Below the pieces are notes generated by a model. It was not told the DNA's origin. It worked only from the letters and a program-made list of their open reading frames with translations, and searched no databases. Source: Chitinophaga sp. 180180018-3 (GTDB lineage Bacteria > Bacteroidota > Bacteroidia > Chitinophagales > Chitinophagaceae). From it: 64,000 bases of DNA. The stretch lies in assembly GCF_037893185.1 (NCBI RefSeq), contig NZ_CP140772.1:558001-622000 (forward strand), given 5' to 3'. The position numbers and the translations under genes were made by a program. The stretch's first letter is position 1. The number at the start of each line of letters is the position of its first letter. Shown here in pieces: positions 1-7,964 of the stretch.

Positions 1-1
1 G

Positions 2-2014
2 GAACTGGCGGTAACTAAAAGTCGCCTTAAGATTCCGCTGTTGTTCGGGTCGGACGTTATTCACGGATATAAAACAACCTTCCCCATCCCACTGGGACTT
101 TCCTGTAGCTGGGATATGAGCCTGATTGAAAAGAGCGCCCGTGTGGCAGCTGTTGAGGCCAGCTCGGATGGCCTGAACTGGGTGTTTTCACCTATGGTGG
201 ATATTGCGCGCGATCCCCGTTGGGGCCGTGTTGCAGAGGGCTCCGGAGAAGATACTTATCTTGGCTCCAGGATTGCAGCTGCTATGGTAAAAGGATACCA
301 GGGAAATCATCTGGGCGATAAATACAGTGTGATGGCCTGTGTGAAACACTTCGCACTTTACGGCGCAGCTGAAGGCGGGAGGGATTACAACACTACCGAC
401 ATGAGCCGCATTAAAATGTATGAATATTACCTGCCCCCTTATAAAGCGGCAGTTGACGCAGGAGCAGGCAGTGTGATGACCTCATTCAATGAAATAGACG
501 GCGTGCCTGCATCGGCTAACAGGTGGCTGCTAACAGATCTGCTGAGGAAACAGTGGGGCTTCAAAGGCATGGTAGTAACAGATTATACCTCCATCAATGA
601 AATGATAGATCACGGTTTGGGAGATCTGCAAACGGTATCGGCACTGGCATTGAAAGCCGGTGTGGATATGGATATGGTTGGAGAAGGTTTTGTAGGGACC
701 CTGAAACAATCTCTCAAAGAGCATAAGGTTACACAACAGGAAATAGATGATGCCTGCCGGAGAGTACTGGAAGCAAAGTATAAGCTCGGATTATTTGAAG
801 ATCCTTATCGCTACTGTGATGCATCGGCTGCTTCGAAAGAAGTAGGTAGTGCCGGTAAGAGGCAGGCGGCCAGAGAGTTTGGTACAAAAGCATGCGTGTT
901 GTTGAAGAACGATCGTCAGGTACTGCCACTGAAAAAATCGGGTACAATCGCGCTGATAGGGCCGTTGGCAGATAACCGGAATAATATGCTGGGTACCTGG
1001 GCGGTAAGCGGAGATATCCAGACTTCAGTACCAGTATTACAGGGAATGAAGCAGGCAGGTGGCAGCGGAGTGAATGTTCTCTATGCTAAAGGCGCTAATA
1101 TCAGCGACGACAGCAGCTTTGCCCAAAAGGTGAATGTATTCGGAGAAAGGATTGATATTGATAAAAGAACTCCGGCTCAGATGCTCGACGAAGCAACCGC
1201 TACTGCAGCTAAAGCAGATGTGATAGTGGCGGTAGTAGGAGAGGCATCAGAAATGAGTGGAGAAGCGGCCAGCAGATCTGATATCAGCATTCCGGAAAGC
1301 CAGCGCAAATTACTGGCGGAACTGGCCAAAACAGGTAAACCCCTTGTAGTGGTGCTGATGAGCGGCCGGCCACTGACGCTGACAGCAGAGAATGAAGAAG
1401 CTACTGCACTCCTGCAGGTTTGGTTCCAGGGGCATGAAGCGGGTAATGCCATTGCGGATGTGCTGTTCGGTAATTATAATCCTTCCGGAAAACTCACGAT
1501 GAGTTTCCCGCGTAACGCAGGGCAAATACCTGTTTACTACAATCATAAGAATACCGGTCGCCCGCAGCCTGAAGGAAAACCAGCGCAAAAGTTCAGGTCT
1601 AACTATCTGGATGTATCTAACGATCCGCTGTTCCCGTTCGGCTATGGGTTGAGTTATACTACATTCAAATACGAAGGACTTAAACTCAGTACTTCGAAAA
1701 TAAATAAGGAACAAACAATTAATGTCTCTTTTACACTCACTAATACCGGCAATTATGCAGGAGAGGAAGTAGTACAGTTGTATCTGCACGACCGCGTTGC
1801 ATCCGTAACCCGGCCGGTGAAGGAGTTGAAGGATTTTCAGAAAATTAGCCTGCAACCAGGGGAAAGTAAAACAGTGCAGTTTGTAATCAGTAAAGAAAAA
1901 CTGTCTTTTTTTAACAGTCAGCTACAATGGGTAGCCGAACCGGGAATGTTTGATCTGATGATAGGAGCATCTTCTGCAGATATCAGGTTGCGGGAAACTT
2001 TTGAATTGTTATAA
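2..2014 (+). CDS. bglX: GH3 beta-glucosidase (BglX-like), 5' end outside window
   Basis: Secreted or periplasmic glycoside hydrolase family 3 enzyme that removes terminal beta-linked glucose (or xylose) from oligosaccharides. The reading frame is open from base 2, so the signal peptide and first part of the N-terminal barrel lie upstream of the window. Visible are the GH3 substrate-pocket segment DPRWGR, the KHF motif, the nucleophile Asp in VVTDY (codon 581-583), the second alpha/beta domain with the GEASEMSGEAASRSD stretch where BglX enzymes place the acid/base Glu, and a C-terminal fibronectin-III-like domain ending near residue 657 of the visible part. Order and motifs match BglX closely. 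A strong terminator follows at 2042-2071, so it ends its transcription unit. Exact substrate cannot be told from sequence. Confidence 0.93.
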   Translation, partial: ELAVTKSRLKIPLLFGSDVIHGYKTTFPIPLGLSCSWDMSLIEKSARVAAVEASSDGLNWVFSPMVDIARDPRWGRVAEGSGEDTYLGSRIAAAMVKGYQGNHLGDKYSVMACVKHFALYGAAEGGRDYNTTDMSRIKMYEYYLPPYKAAVDAGAGSVMTSFNEIDGVPASANRWLLTDLLRKQWGFKGMVVTDYTSINEMIDHGLGDLQTVSALALKAGVDMDMVGEGFVGTLKQSLKEHKVTQQEIDDACRRVLEAKYKLGLFEDPYRYCDASAASKEVGSAGKRQAAREFGTKACVLLKNDRQVLPLKKSGTIALIGPLADNRNNMLGTWAVSGDIQTSVPVLQGMKQAGGSGVNVLYAKGANISDDSSFAQKVNVFGERIDIDKRTPAQMLDEATATAAKADVIVAVVGEASEMSGEAASRSDISIPESQRKLLAELAKTGKPLVVVLMSGRPLTLTAENEEATALLQVWFQGHEAGNAIADVLFGNYNPSGKLTMSFPRNAGQIPVYYNHKNTGRPQPEGKPAQKFRSNYLDVSNDPLFPFGYGLSYTTFKYEGLKLSTSKINKEQTINVSFTLTNTGNYAGEEVVQLYLHDRVASVTRPVKELKDFQKISLQPGESKTVQFVISKEKLSFFNSQLQWVAEPGMFDLMIGASSADIRLRETFELL

Positions 2015-2041
2015 TGGATCATAAATACTACTGTTACGAAC

Positions 2042-2071
2042 GACCGGGGATTCTTCCCCGGTCTTTTTTTT
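2042..2071 (+). terminator. Rho-independent terminator after GH3 gene
   Basis: A 9-bp GC-rich stem (2042-2050 pairing with 2055-2063) with a 4-base loop is followed by eight Ts (2064-2071). It lies 28 bases after the beta-glucosidase stop codon. Confidence 0.9.
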
Positions 2072-2213
2072 ACGGGTAACACATTGTATCTTCATGTCTT
2101 GTTAACCATTCTGTAAATATTGTTTGACTACCTATACCTGGTAAGTTATCATGTGAACTAATAATAATTTTCAGAGGGTGCTGTAGTTTTTTTAATCCTT
2201 AAACCTAATTGAA

Positions 2214-3365
2214 ATGAAAACGACTTTTAATTTTCTGCTTACATTAATGTTGGTTGGTTTAGCTTGTCTCAAAAGCACAGTTGCTGCCGCTCAGGATCCG
2301 GGATGGGTTTTGTTGGGCTCAATTAACGCGCCGCTGCCCCCCTATGAGCTATGCTATTATAAAATTCTGCAGATGAATGCAACAACGGATCGATATGCGT
2401 CTGTGATAGAATTAAATGTACAGGCCAACCCTAACTATTATAATCAACAGGGAATCTATCGGATTATGGTGAGTAAATATGAAGGGTTAACGGATCGCTT
2501 TAATGGCATGGAAATAAAATGTATTGGAGGAAACCCTGGCGTTGCTACTTTCTATGTATATAATAATGCATTGTGGGTCCGGGCCAATTATGGCTGGGGT
2601 GTAATACAATACCGAAATATCAGCCAGGCTTATAATTCTCCGCTTGTACCAACGCCCTTCGGGCAAACTATAACAGCGCCTGCCGGGTATATAGCAACGG
2701 CGGATTTTTCGGGTTTGAAATGCGATTTTGTTAACAATGTATTTTATAAACTACCGGCAACCAGCTCAGGTGGCGACGAAATTATTTCAGGGAAAATGGG
2801 TATTGGGCTGACGCCAACGTATCAATTACATGTGTCTTCTCCCGCCAATCCCTCTGCCGCGGCTGCCTACATCTGGGGCGAAAATTACGGCACTGCAATC
2901 GGCACACTCGATACCACTTCTGCCCGCTATGCCTTTTCGGTTTTTGGCAATTCATACGCTGACGCAAGTGCACGGGCAGGAGGTCGCAAGCAACTTTTTT
3001 TCGTACGAGGCGATGGTAATGTTGGCATCGGCACCGCCGCTCCGCAAAGCAAACTGGCCGTAAATGGAGATATCACCGCGAGAAAAATCAGGGTAACCCA
3101 GTCCGGTTGGGCTGATTTTGTTTTCCAGCCCGGCTATCAGCTGCCATCATTAGGTGAGGTAGAAGCATATATCAATGCACATCAGCATTTGCCGGGGATT
3201 CCTTCCGCTGCCGAGGTAACAAAAGATGGGATTGATTTGGGAGATATGAATAAACAACTGTTGCAGAAGATAGAAGAACTGACGTTGTATATTATTGAAC
3301 TAAAGAAAGAAATGCAACAGCAGCATAGTGAAATAAAGCAATTGAAAGCTACGTTGAATAAATAG
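2214..3365 (+). CDS. Secreted fibre-like protein with C-terminal coiled coil
   Basis: A 383-residue exported protein with an N-terminal signal peptide (about residues 1-26, ending near VAAAQ). The middle is rich in short beta-strand-like repeats. Around residues 265-300 comes the segment NVGIGTAAPQSKLAVNGDI, the hallmark of phage-tail-fibre-like surface proteins that are common in Chitinophagaceae. The last 60 residues, from about 320, form a heptad-like coiled coil, similar in layout to the C-terminal region of many Bacteroidota 'tail fiber / TMF family' proteins. Likely surface exposed and trimeric (inference). No enzyme motif is visible. It is a single-gene unit between a terminator upstream (2042-2071) and the bidirectional hairpin at 3366-3421. 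Confidence 0.7.
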   Translation: MKTTFNFLLTLMLVGLACLKSTVAAAQDPGWVLLGSINAPLPPYELCYYKILQMNATTDRYASVIELNVQANPNYYNQQGIYRIMVSKYEGLTDRFNGMEIKCIGGNPGVATFYVYNNALWVRANYGWGVIQYRNISQAYNSPLVPTPFGQTITAPAGYIATADFSGLKCDFVNNVFYKLPATSSGGDEIISGKMGIGLTPTYQLHVSSPANPSAAAAYIWGENYGTAIGTLDTTSARYAFSVFGNSYADASARAGGRKQLFFVRGDGNVGIGTAAPQSKLAVNGDITARKIRVTQSGWADFVFQPGYQLPSLGEVEAYINAHQHLPGIPSAAEVTKDGIDLGDMNKQLLQKIEELTLYIIELKKEMQQQHSEIKQLKATLNK

Positions 3366-3421
3366 CATTGTGCAGTAGCCCAAAGTGCTTATCGGATGGC
3401 ACTTTGGGCTATTGCACAATG
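3366..3421. terminator. Very long bidirectional terminator hairpin
   Basis: Arms 3366-3388 and 3399-3421 form a 23-bp stem with a single G-U wobble and a 10-base loop. The hairpin fills the whole gap between two convergent genes and is followed on the plus strand by TTTT, so it can serve both strands. Confidence 0.85.
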
Positions 3422-3423
3422 TT

Positions 3424-3867
3424 TTAATAGTTGATGATCTGACGCAAATGATGTTCCATATGTGCTACATAGTCGTCGATAATAAACGCCAGTGTAAAAG
3501 GCTTTCCTTCTCCGCCAATTCCAGTCTGCGTCAACGCTGCTTCCGGAATGTGTTTTATCAGAGATAACAGGAAGCGGTTATACGTAGTCCACGTATCCAG
3601 CAGCAACGTTGCCGGTTGCAACTGATGCCGGCTGTATTTATTCCAGTCGTTCTGATTATAGCGTATAACGGGTTCGTCTTCCACCTGTATCCTTACAAAA
3701 CGTTGATGATTATTAGCGGCGCTATCTATCAGATGGCCGAGGATCTCTTGTTTGCTCCATTTTTCAGGGCTGGGTTTAAAGCGCCATTCTTCTTCGTTCA
3801 GCTGGCCCAGCACAGTTGGAATGTTTTCCAGCAGCCAGGCAAGACGTATAGTAGCGGTATTTTCCAT
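3424..3867 (-). CDS. DinB-like four-helix-bundle protein
   Basis: A 147-residue protein of the DinB / YfiT superfamily: four-helix bundle proteins with a three-histidine metal site, often thiol-dependent S-transferase-like, roles mostly unknown. The family signature is visible: KWSKQEILGHLIDSAANNHQRF near the middle-N-terminus, the WNKY segment, and the C-terminal helix AHMEHHLRQI that carries the last metal ligands. The ATG at 3867-3865 fits the family N-terminus, so an upstream in-frame extension to 3909 is discounted. It converges with the fibre-like gene over the hairpin at 3366-3421. No operon partner is obvious, and the Ada-like gene beside it is on the opposite strand. Confidence 0.85.
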   Translation of the reverse strand: MENTATIRLAWLLENIPTVLGQLNEEEWRFKPSPEKWSKQEILGHLIDSAANNHQRFVRIQVEDEPVIRYNQNDWNKYSRHQLQPATLLLDTWTTYNRFLLSLIKHIPEAALTQTGIGGEGKPFTLAFIIDDYVAHMEHHLRQIINY

Positions 3868-3917
3868 AAAAGCTGATTTGTAGTAAGTGAAGGTAATTAA
3901 ACATCGCAATATCCGGG

Positions 3918-3948
3918 TTGATCAGCTACAAGCGATGTATTAGTTTTG
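3918..3948 (+). promoter_or_regulatory. Bacteroidota-type promoter, probably leaderless
   Basis: The -33 element TTG (3918-3920) and the -7 box TAGTTTTG (3941-3948, consensus TAnnTTTG) are separated by 20 bases. With the first T of the box at -12, transcription would start at about 3953, one base before the ATG at 3954. Confidence 0.6.
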
Positions 3949-3953
3949 AGGTT

Positions 3954-4223
3954 ATGTTCTATCATCATAAACTGGGCAACTCTCCCGGCGCGATCAGGCA
4001 ACAGCTGAGCCGCCTTATACACAGCGGTGAAATAGCTTTGGGCGGCTATAGCAAAGGAAAAATCTATGGAACATTGCACTGCAGCGCTGGTAAACGGATG
4101 AATATCATAAACAGGGTATTCTTTAAAGATGAAGCAGAAGCGTTGCAGGAAGGGTACCGGCCTTGTGGACGCTGTATGCCTGATAAATACAGGCAATGGA
4201 AAATCCGTCTCGCAGCCGGATAA
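3954..4223 (+). CDS. Ada-type zinc-binding domain protein
   Basis: An 89-residue stand-alone version of the metal-binding domain found at the N-terminus of the Ada methylphosphotriester repair protein. Visible features are the LIHSGEIALGGYSKGKIYGT lead-in, LHCSAGKRM with one cysteine, RVFFKDEAEA, and the closing GYRPCGRC pair of cysteines. Small proteins with this arrangement are frequent in Bacteroidota. Ada uses four cysteines for zinc; only three Cys are plain here, so the fourth ligand may differ. DNA repair role is inferred only from the domain. The ATG at 3954 is chosen because the promoter box ends five bases before it. Its 3' end abuts the convergent repressor gene. Confidence 0.8.
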   Translation: MFYHHKLGNSPGAIRQQLSRLIHSGEIALGGYSKGKIYGTLHCSAGKRMNIINRVFFKDEAEALQEGYRPCGRCMPDKYRQWKIRLAAG

Positions 4224-4224
4224 T

Positions 4225-4995
4225 TTACACCACCGTTACTTTTACACCCATATCTTCCATTAGCCTGACAGTATGTTGGGAAATACTGCTGTCGGTGATC
4301 ACTTCGTCGATATCTTCCACACTGCAGATTCTTCCAAACCCACGTTTGCCGAATTTACTGGAATCGGCCAGCACAATGGTTTTCTGAGCGGTGGCCATCA
4401 TCTTCTGATTCAGATGTGCCTCCATGATGTTGGTAGTGGTGAGCCCAAATTCCAGGTCTATGCCATCTACTCCCAGGAATAACTTGCTGCAGGAAAAATC
4501 ATCCAGTATCTTTTCTGCATAAATGCCGGTTACCGACGTAGATGTTTTACGAAGATATCCTCCGAGTTGTATAACTTCTATATCCGGTCTTCTTAATAAT
4601 TCCAGCGCAACGTTTAGTGCACCGGTAATCACCGTCAGGTGGCCTTTGGGTTGTATATGCTTTGCCAACGCCAGTACAGAGGTGCCTGAGGCAATAATGA
4701 TAGCGTCGTTGGGAACAATCTGTGCGGCAGCTGTTTGACCGATTAACGTCTTTTCATCACGACGGATACTTTCCTTTTCATTGACCGGTTTATCGATGGT
4801 GTAAGGGTTATGAATAGTAGCGCCGCCATGCGACCGGAACAACAGCGATTTATCTTCCAGTAACTTCAGATCTTTTCGTATAGTCACGCCAGATACATCC
4901 AGCTCCTTGCACAGTTCAAGTACATTCACATATCCCTTCTCATGCAATCTGCTGAGGATAAATTTATGGCGTTCTGCAATATTAATCATAGACAT
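4225..4995 (-). CDS. glpR: DeoR/GlpR-family transcriptional repressor
   Basis: A 256-residue DeoR-family regulator. Residues about 6-60 form the winged helix-turn-helix (ERHKFILSRLHEKGYVNVLELC, then SGVTIRKDLKLLE, the DeoR signature), followed by the RSHGGA hinge. Residues about 75-235 form the sugar-phosphate-binding, isomerase-like sensor domain (IIIASGTSVLALA, LFLGVDGID). Such proteins repress carbon-use operons until a phosphorylated metabolite binds. It sits back to back with a glpD remnant across a 367-bp AT-rich spacer full of possible operators, which suggests glycerol-3-phosphate control. Because glpD is broken here, the regulator may be an orphan or act elsewhere. The symbol is given by context; family assignment is firm, ligand is inference. 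Confidence 0.75.
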   Translation of the reverse strand: MSMINIAERHKFILSRLHEKGYVNVLELCKELDVSGVTIRKDLKLLEDKSLLFRSHGGATIHNPYTIDKPVNEKESIRRDEKTLIGQTAAAQIVPNDAIIIASGTSVLALAKHIQPKGHLTVITGALNVALELLRRPDIEVIQLGGYLRKTSTSVTGIYAEKILDDFSCSKLFLGVDGIDLEFGLTTTNIMEAHLNQKMMATAQKTIVLADSSKFGKRGFGRICSVEDIDEVITDSSISQHTVRLMEDMGVKVTVV

Positions 4996-5132
4996 ATACT
5001 ATAAAAATAACTCATTATAAGTCTGCCTGTATCCGCTTGTCAAACATCGCACCCACACAAATATCAGGTAATTTGGTTTCATATTATTATAGGATGTTGT
5101 TTTACTGCCGAAAGAATATACAATATTTATCC

Positions 5133-5336
5133 TTTCATTTCCTTTAAATGAAATAATATGAAATTACTGATGTTTATATTGAATTTATAAATTTAATATT
5201 ATCAACTATATAGATATATTTAGATCATTTCCTTATCATTCAGCATTCATTCTTTTGAAATTTCATTTTATTTTCTAATTTATTTTCAAATAGTTTCTTT
5301 TTATTTCTATTTGTGTGTAAAATGAAATAAATGAAA
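5133..5336. promoter_or_regulatory. Cluster of candidate GlpR operators (TTTCATTT/AAATGAAA)
   Basis: The 367-bp AT-rich gap 4996-5362 holds a 21-bp palindrome (5133-5153) with 8-bp arms TTTCATTT and AAATGAAA around 5 bases. It also has a further TTTCATTT at 5261-5268 and two AAATGAAA copies in tandem at 5320-5327 and 5329-5336, just before the glpD remnant. The related ATATGAAAT occurs near 5157. Placement between a DeoR-family gene and its likely target suggests repressor sites; this is inference. Confidence 0.45.
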
Positions 5337-5362
5337 GAAGTCAAAAGGATTGTGATAATAAA

Positions 5363-5623
5363 ATGAAAAGAATTGAATCAGTAAAAAAACTGAAAGCTGC
5401 CGGAGACAAGCCCTGGGATGTGGTCATTATCGGTGGTGGTGCTACAAGGTTGGGAATCGCACTGGACGCTGCTTCCAGGAATTACAGCACACTGTTGCTG
5501 GAGCAGGCCGACTTTGCCAAAGGTATCTCCAGCTACTGGAAACAGACACAGCTGCAGATTTTTACGGCCACGGCTAAACGTTATCTGCTCAATACGAATG
5601 AAAATAAAATGATAACGGTATAG
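5363..5623 (+). pseudogene. glpD: glpD remnant with internal deletion
   Basis: An 86-residue frame whose first ~55 residues are the FAD-binding N-terminus of aerobic glycerol-3-phosphate dehydrogenase (WDVVIIGGGAT, then LGIALDAASRNYSTLLLEQADFAKG). Full-length GlpD has over 500 residues. After KGISS the expected STKLVHGG segment is missing, and the last ~30 residues (KQTQLQIFTATAKRYLLN) look like the extreme C-terminal tail of Bacteroidota GlpD, so the middle seems deleted in frame. The glycine after GGGAT is replaced by Arg, which would also harm FAD binding. It keeps an ATG and is followed by a good terminator, so it may still be transcribed. Non-functional as an enzyme. The C-terminal match is from memory of the family and less certain than the N-terminal one. 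Confidence 0.75.
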
Positions 5624-5651
5624 TATATACGACTATCCTAACAGATTGCGT

Positions 5652-5688
5652 GAATCAGGAATTTAACCCAAAATTCCTGATTCTTTTT
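5652..5688 (+). terminator. Terminator after glpD remnant
   Basis: A perfect 13-bp stem (5652-5664 with 5671-5683), a 6-base loop and five Ts. Likely the original glpD terminator. Confidence 0.85.
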
Positions 5689-5716
5689 ACTTCAGAACTT
5701 AAACAGAATTACCTCC

Positions 5717-5724
5717 TACATTTG
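5717..5724 (+). promoter_or_regulatory. -7 box for the efflux operon
   Basis: TACATTTG matches TAnnTTTG and would start transcription near 5729, giving a leader of about 67 bases before the TolC-like gene. No clear -33 TTG is seen. Confidence 0.45.
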
Positions 5725-5795
5725 TTATATCTTAAAAGAAGAGTTTGCCTGCAATTGTTAAATAATTCGTTAGCAGCAATTAAAGATCTGACAAG

Positions 5796-7037
5796 ATGAA
5801 ACAAGTAGGACTTTTATTACTGATTGTTTTCCTTTCTGTCCGGGCCATATGTCAGGAAAAAGATCTTGGTTTTTACGTGGAAAAGGCTAAACAGAATAGC
5901 CCGCTACTTAAAGATTATCAAAACCAGATCAGGTCGGCCGGGATAGATAGCCTTCGTTTAAGGGCTGCGTACGGACCACAGGTGAATGGTGTAAGCACCA
6001 GCACATACGCCCCGCTGATACACGGCTATGGATATGATAATGCTATCACAAACGGCGCACAGGTGAATGCACTGGTATCTGCATCCAAAGAACTGAATGG
6101 AAAGAAGAACCTGCGTAATCAGTTGCAGGGAATTGATATCCAGAACCAGGGAACCCGCAACACCGCAAAGATCTCCGAACAGGACCTGAAGAAGAGTATC
6201 ATTGCCCAGTATATTATCGCGTATGGCGACTGGGCGCAGTATAGTTTCAATAATGAAGTGCTGAGCCTGCTAAGGGAAGAGGAGGTGATATTGAAGAAAC
6301 TAACGCAAACGGGTACTTATAAACAAATTGATTACCTGACTTTTCTCGTAACGCTGCGGCAGCAGGAATTATTACTGAAACAGCTCCGCGCACAGTATGC
6401 CAACAATTATGCACAGCTGAATTATCTTTCCGGCCTTACCGATACTTCATTTACGCCATTACCCGACCCCGCGCTGCGGATAGAGCACCTGCCCGGGCTC
6501 GAGAATACCGTGTTCTATCGTCAGTTTATCGTCGATAGCCTCCAGCTGCGGAATGCAGATGCTGCAGTTAACCTGGCTTACCGTCCGAAAATAAACCTGT
6601 TCGGGGATGGCGGATTTAACTCCACCCTGGCCATAGATCCTTACAAGAATGTAGGTGTAAGTGCTGGGCTTAGCCTGGTGGTACCGATATATGACGGAAG
6701 GCAAAGAAAAATGCAGCACGATAAAATAGCCATCTCGGAAGAGACAAGGAAGAATTATCAGGATTTCTTTTCCCGCCAATACAATCAACAGGTGCAACAG
6801 TTGTTGCAGCAGTTGACGGCTGCACAACAACTGATTGATGATGCCCGCACACAGATCACCTACGCTGATGGCCTGATGCAGGCAAATAAGCTCCTGCTCG
6901 TACATGGTGATGTAAGAATTGCGGACTACGTGATAGCGATCAACAATTACCTGAACGCAAAGAATGTGATCACCCAGAATATCGTCAATAAATACCAGCT
7001 GATTAACCAGATTAACTACTGGAATAGCACTAACTGA
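5796..7037 (+). CDS. TolC-family outer-membrane efflux channel
   Basis: A 413-residue outer-membrane efflux protein. A signal peptide covers residues 1-19 (ending AICQ). The mature part consists of long helical segments rich in Gln, Asn and Lys, with the duplicated layout of TolC-family proteins (for example the AIDPYKNVGVSAGLSLVVPIYDG segment, where GLSLVVPIYDG is the typical 'sLP+fdgg' motif). It forms the trimeric exit duct of a tripartite pump. It is the first gene of a three-gene operon: the adaptor starts 6 bases downstream and the RND pump overlaps the adaptor. The lack of a CzcC-specific feature leaves the substrate open. Confidence 0.9.
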   Translation: MKQVGLLLLIVFLSVRAICQEKDLGFYVEKAKQNSPLLKDYQNQIRSAGIDSLRLRAAYGPQVNGVSTSTYAPLIHGYGYDNAITNGAQVNALVSASKELNGKKNLRNQLQGIDIQNQGTRNTAKISEQDLKKSIIAQYIIAYGDWAQYSFNNEVLSLLREEEVILKKLTQTGTYKQIDYLTFLVTLRQQELLLKQLRAQYANNYAQLNYLSGLTDTSFTPLPDPALRIEHLPGLENTVFYRQFIVDSLQLRNADAAVNLAYRPKINLFGDGGFNSTLAIDPYKNVGVSAGLSLVVPIYDGRQRKMQHDKIAISEETRKNYQDFFSRQYNQQVQQLLQQLTAAQQLIDDARTQITYADGLMQANKLLLVHGDVRIADYVIAINNYLNAKNVITQNIVNKYQLINQINYWNSTN

Positions 7038-7043
7038 TAAGCT

Positions 7044-7964
7044 ATGAAACTATTTCCATTGCTACCGGCCGCGTGGCTTATGATCGCTACAGCCTGCAAC
7101 AGTAAAGCCCCTGAGGCGGGCGACAAAGCATCCGTTCCTGGTACGCCTGTAACGGTGGTGTCGCCGGAAACGGGTATGATGGGCGATTCTGTGGAATTGA
7201 ACGCAACAGCTGCTTTTCTGCTTAAAACAAATGTCAAAGCCGTTGCCAACGGCTACCTGCAGGTATCGAATATAAAACAGGGGCAGCATGTTTCAAAAGG
7301 ACAGGTGTTGTTCATGCTCAAAACAAAAGAAGCAGAAAACCTGGGTAATACCATCAACCGGCTCGATACTTCTTTTCATTTCACCGGCCTCATCCCCATC
7401 AGGGCTACCGGTAACGGCTATATTACACAGCTGTCTATGCAGGCCGGCAGCTACGTACAGGACGGAGAGCAGCTGGCTACCATATCGGATGACAACAGTT
7501 TCGCCTTTATCCTTAGTTTGCCATATGAGTATACGTCGCTGATCCCCGCCAACCGGCAGGTAACAGTGGTACTGCCCGATGGCCAACGGCTGCCTGGCAT
7601 CATGAACGAGCCATTACCCACAGTCGATTCTGTTTCGCAAACGCAGAACTATGTGATCAGAGTTGTTTCTGCAAAGGTGATCCCGGAAAATCTTATCGCC
7701 AAAGTGCGATTGCTCAAAAGTGTAAAAACAAATACTGTATTTGTACCCAAGGCGGCTGTACTTTCTGATGAAGTACAGAACGAATATTGGATCATGAAGA
7801 TGACCGATAGTACAACGGCAGTGAAAATACCAGTCACGAAAGGAATGGAAACAGACGGAAAGGTAGAAATCCTCTCACCTGCGTTGACTGCACAGGATAA
7901 AGTATTGACCAGCGGCAATTACGGGCTGCCAGACACTGCTACCGTTTCCATCATTAATAAATGA
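7044..7964 (+). CDS. RND efflux periplasmic adaptor lipoprotein
   Basis: A 306-residue membrane-fusion protein (HlyD/AcrA family). The N-terminus is a lipoprotein signal with the cysteine in LMIATACNS, so it is probably anchored in the inner membrane. The biotinyl-lipoyl half-motifs appear around residues 70-95 (GYLQVSNIKQGQHVSKGQVL) and 115-145 (IRATGNGYITQLSMQAGSYV), followed by beta-barrel and membrane-proximal domains. The alpha-hairpin between the lipoyl halves is very short, as in some heavy-metal or Bacteroidota adaptors. Its stop codon overlaps the start of the pump gene (ATGA at 7961-7964), indicating translational coupling. Confidence 0.9.
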   Translation: MKLFPLLPAAWLMIATACNSKAPEAGDKASVPGTPVTVVSPETGMMGDSVELNATAAFLLKTNVKAVANGYLQVSNIKQGQHVSKGQVLFMLKTKEAENLGNTINRLDTSFHFTGLIPIRATGNGYITQLSMQAGSYVQDGEQLATISDDNSFAFILSLPYEYTSLIPANRQVTVVLPDGQRLPGIMNEPLPTVDSVSQTQNYVIRVVSAKVIPENLIAKVRLLKSVKTNTVFVPKAAVLSDEVQNEYWIMKMTDSTTAVKIPVTKGMETDGKVEILSPALTAQDKVLTSGNYGLPDTATVSIINK

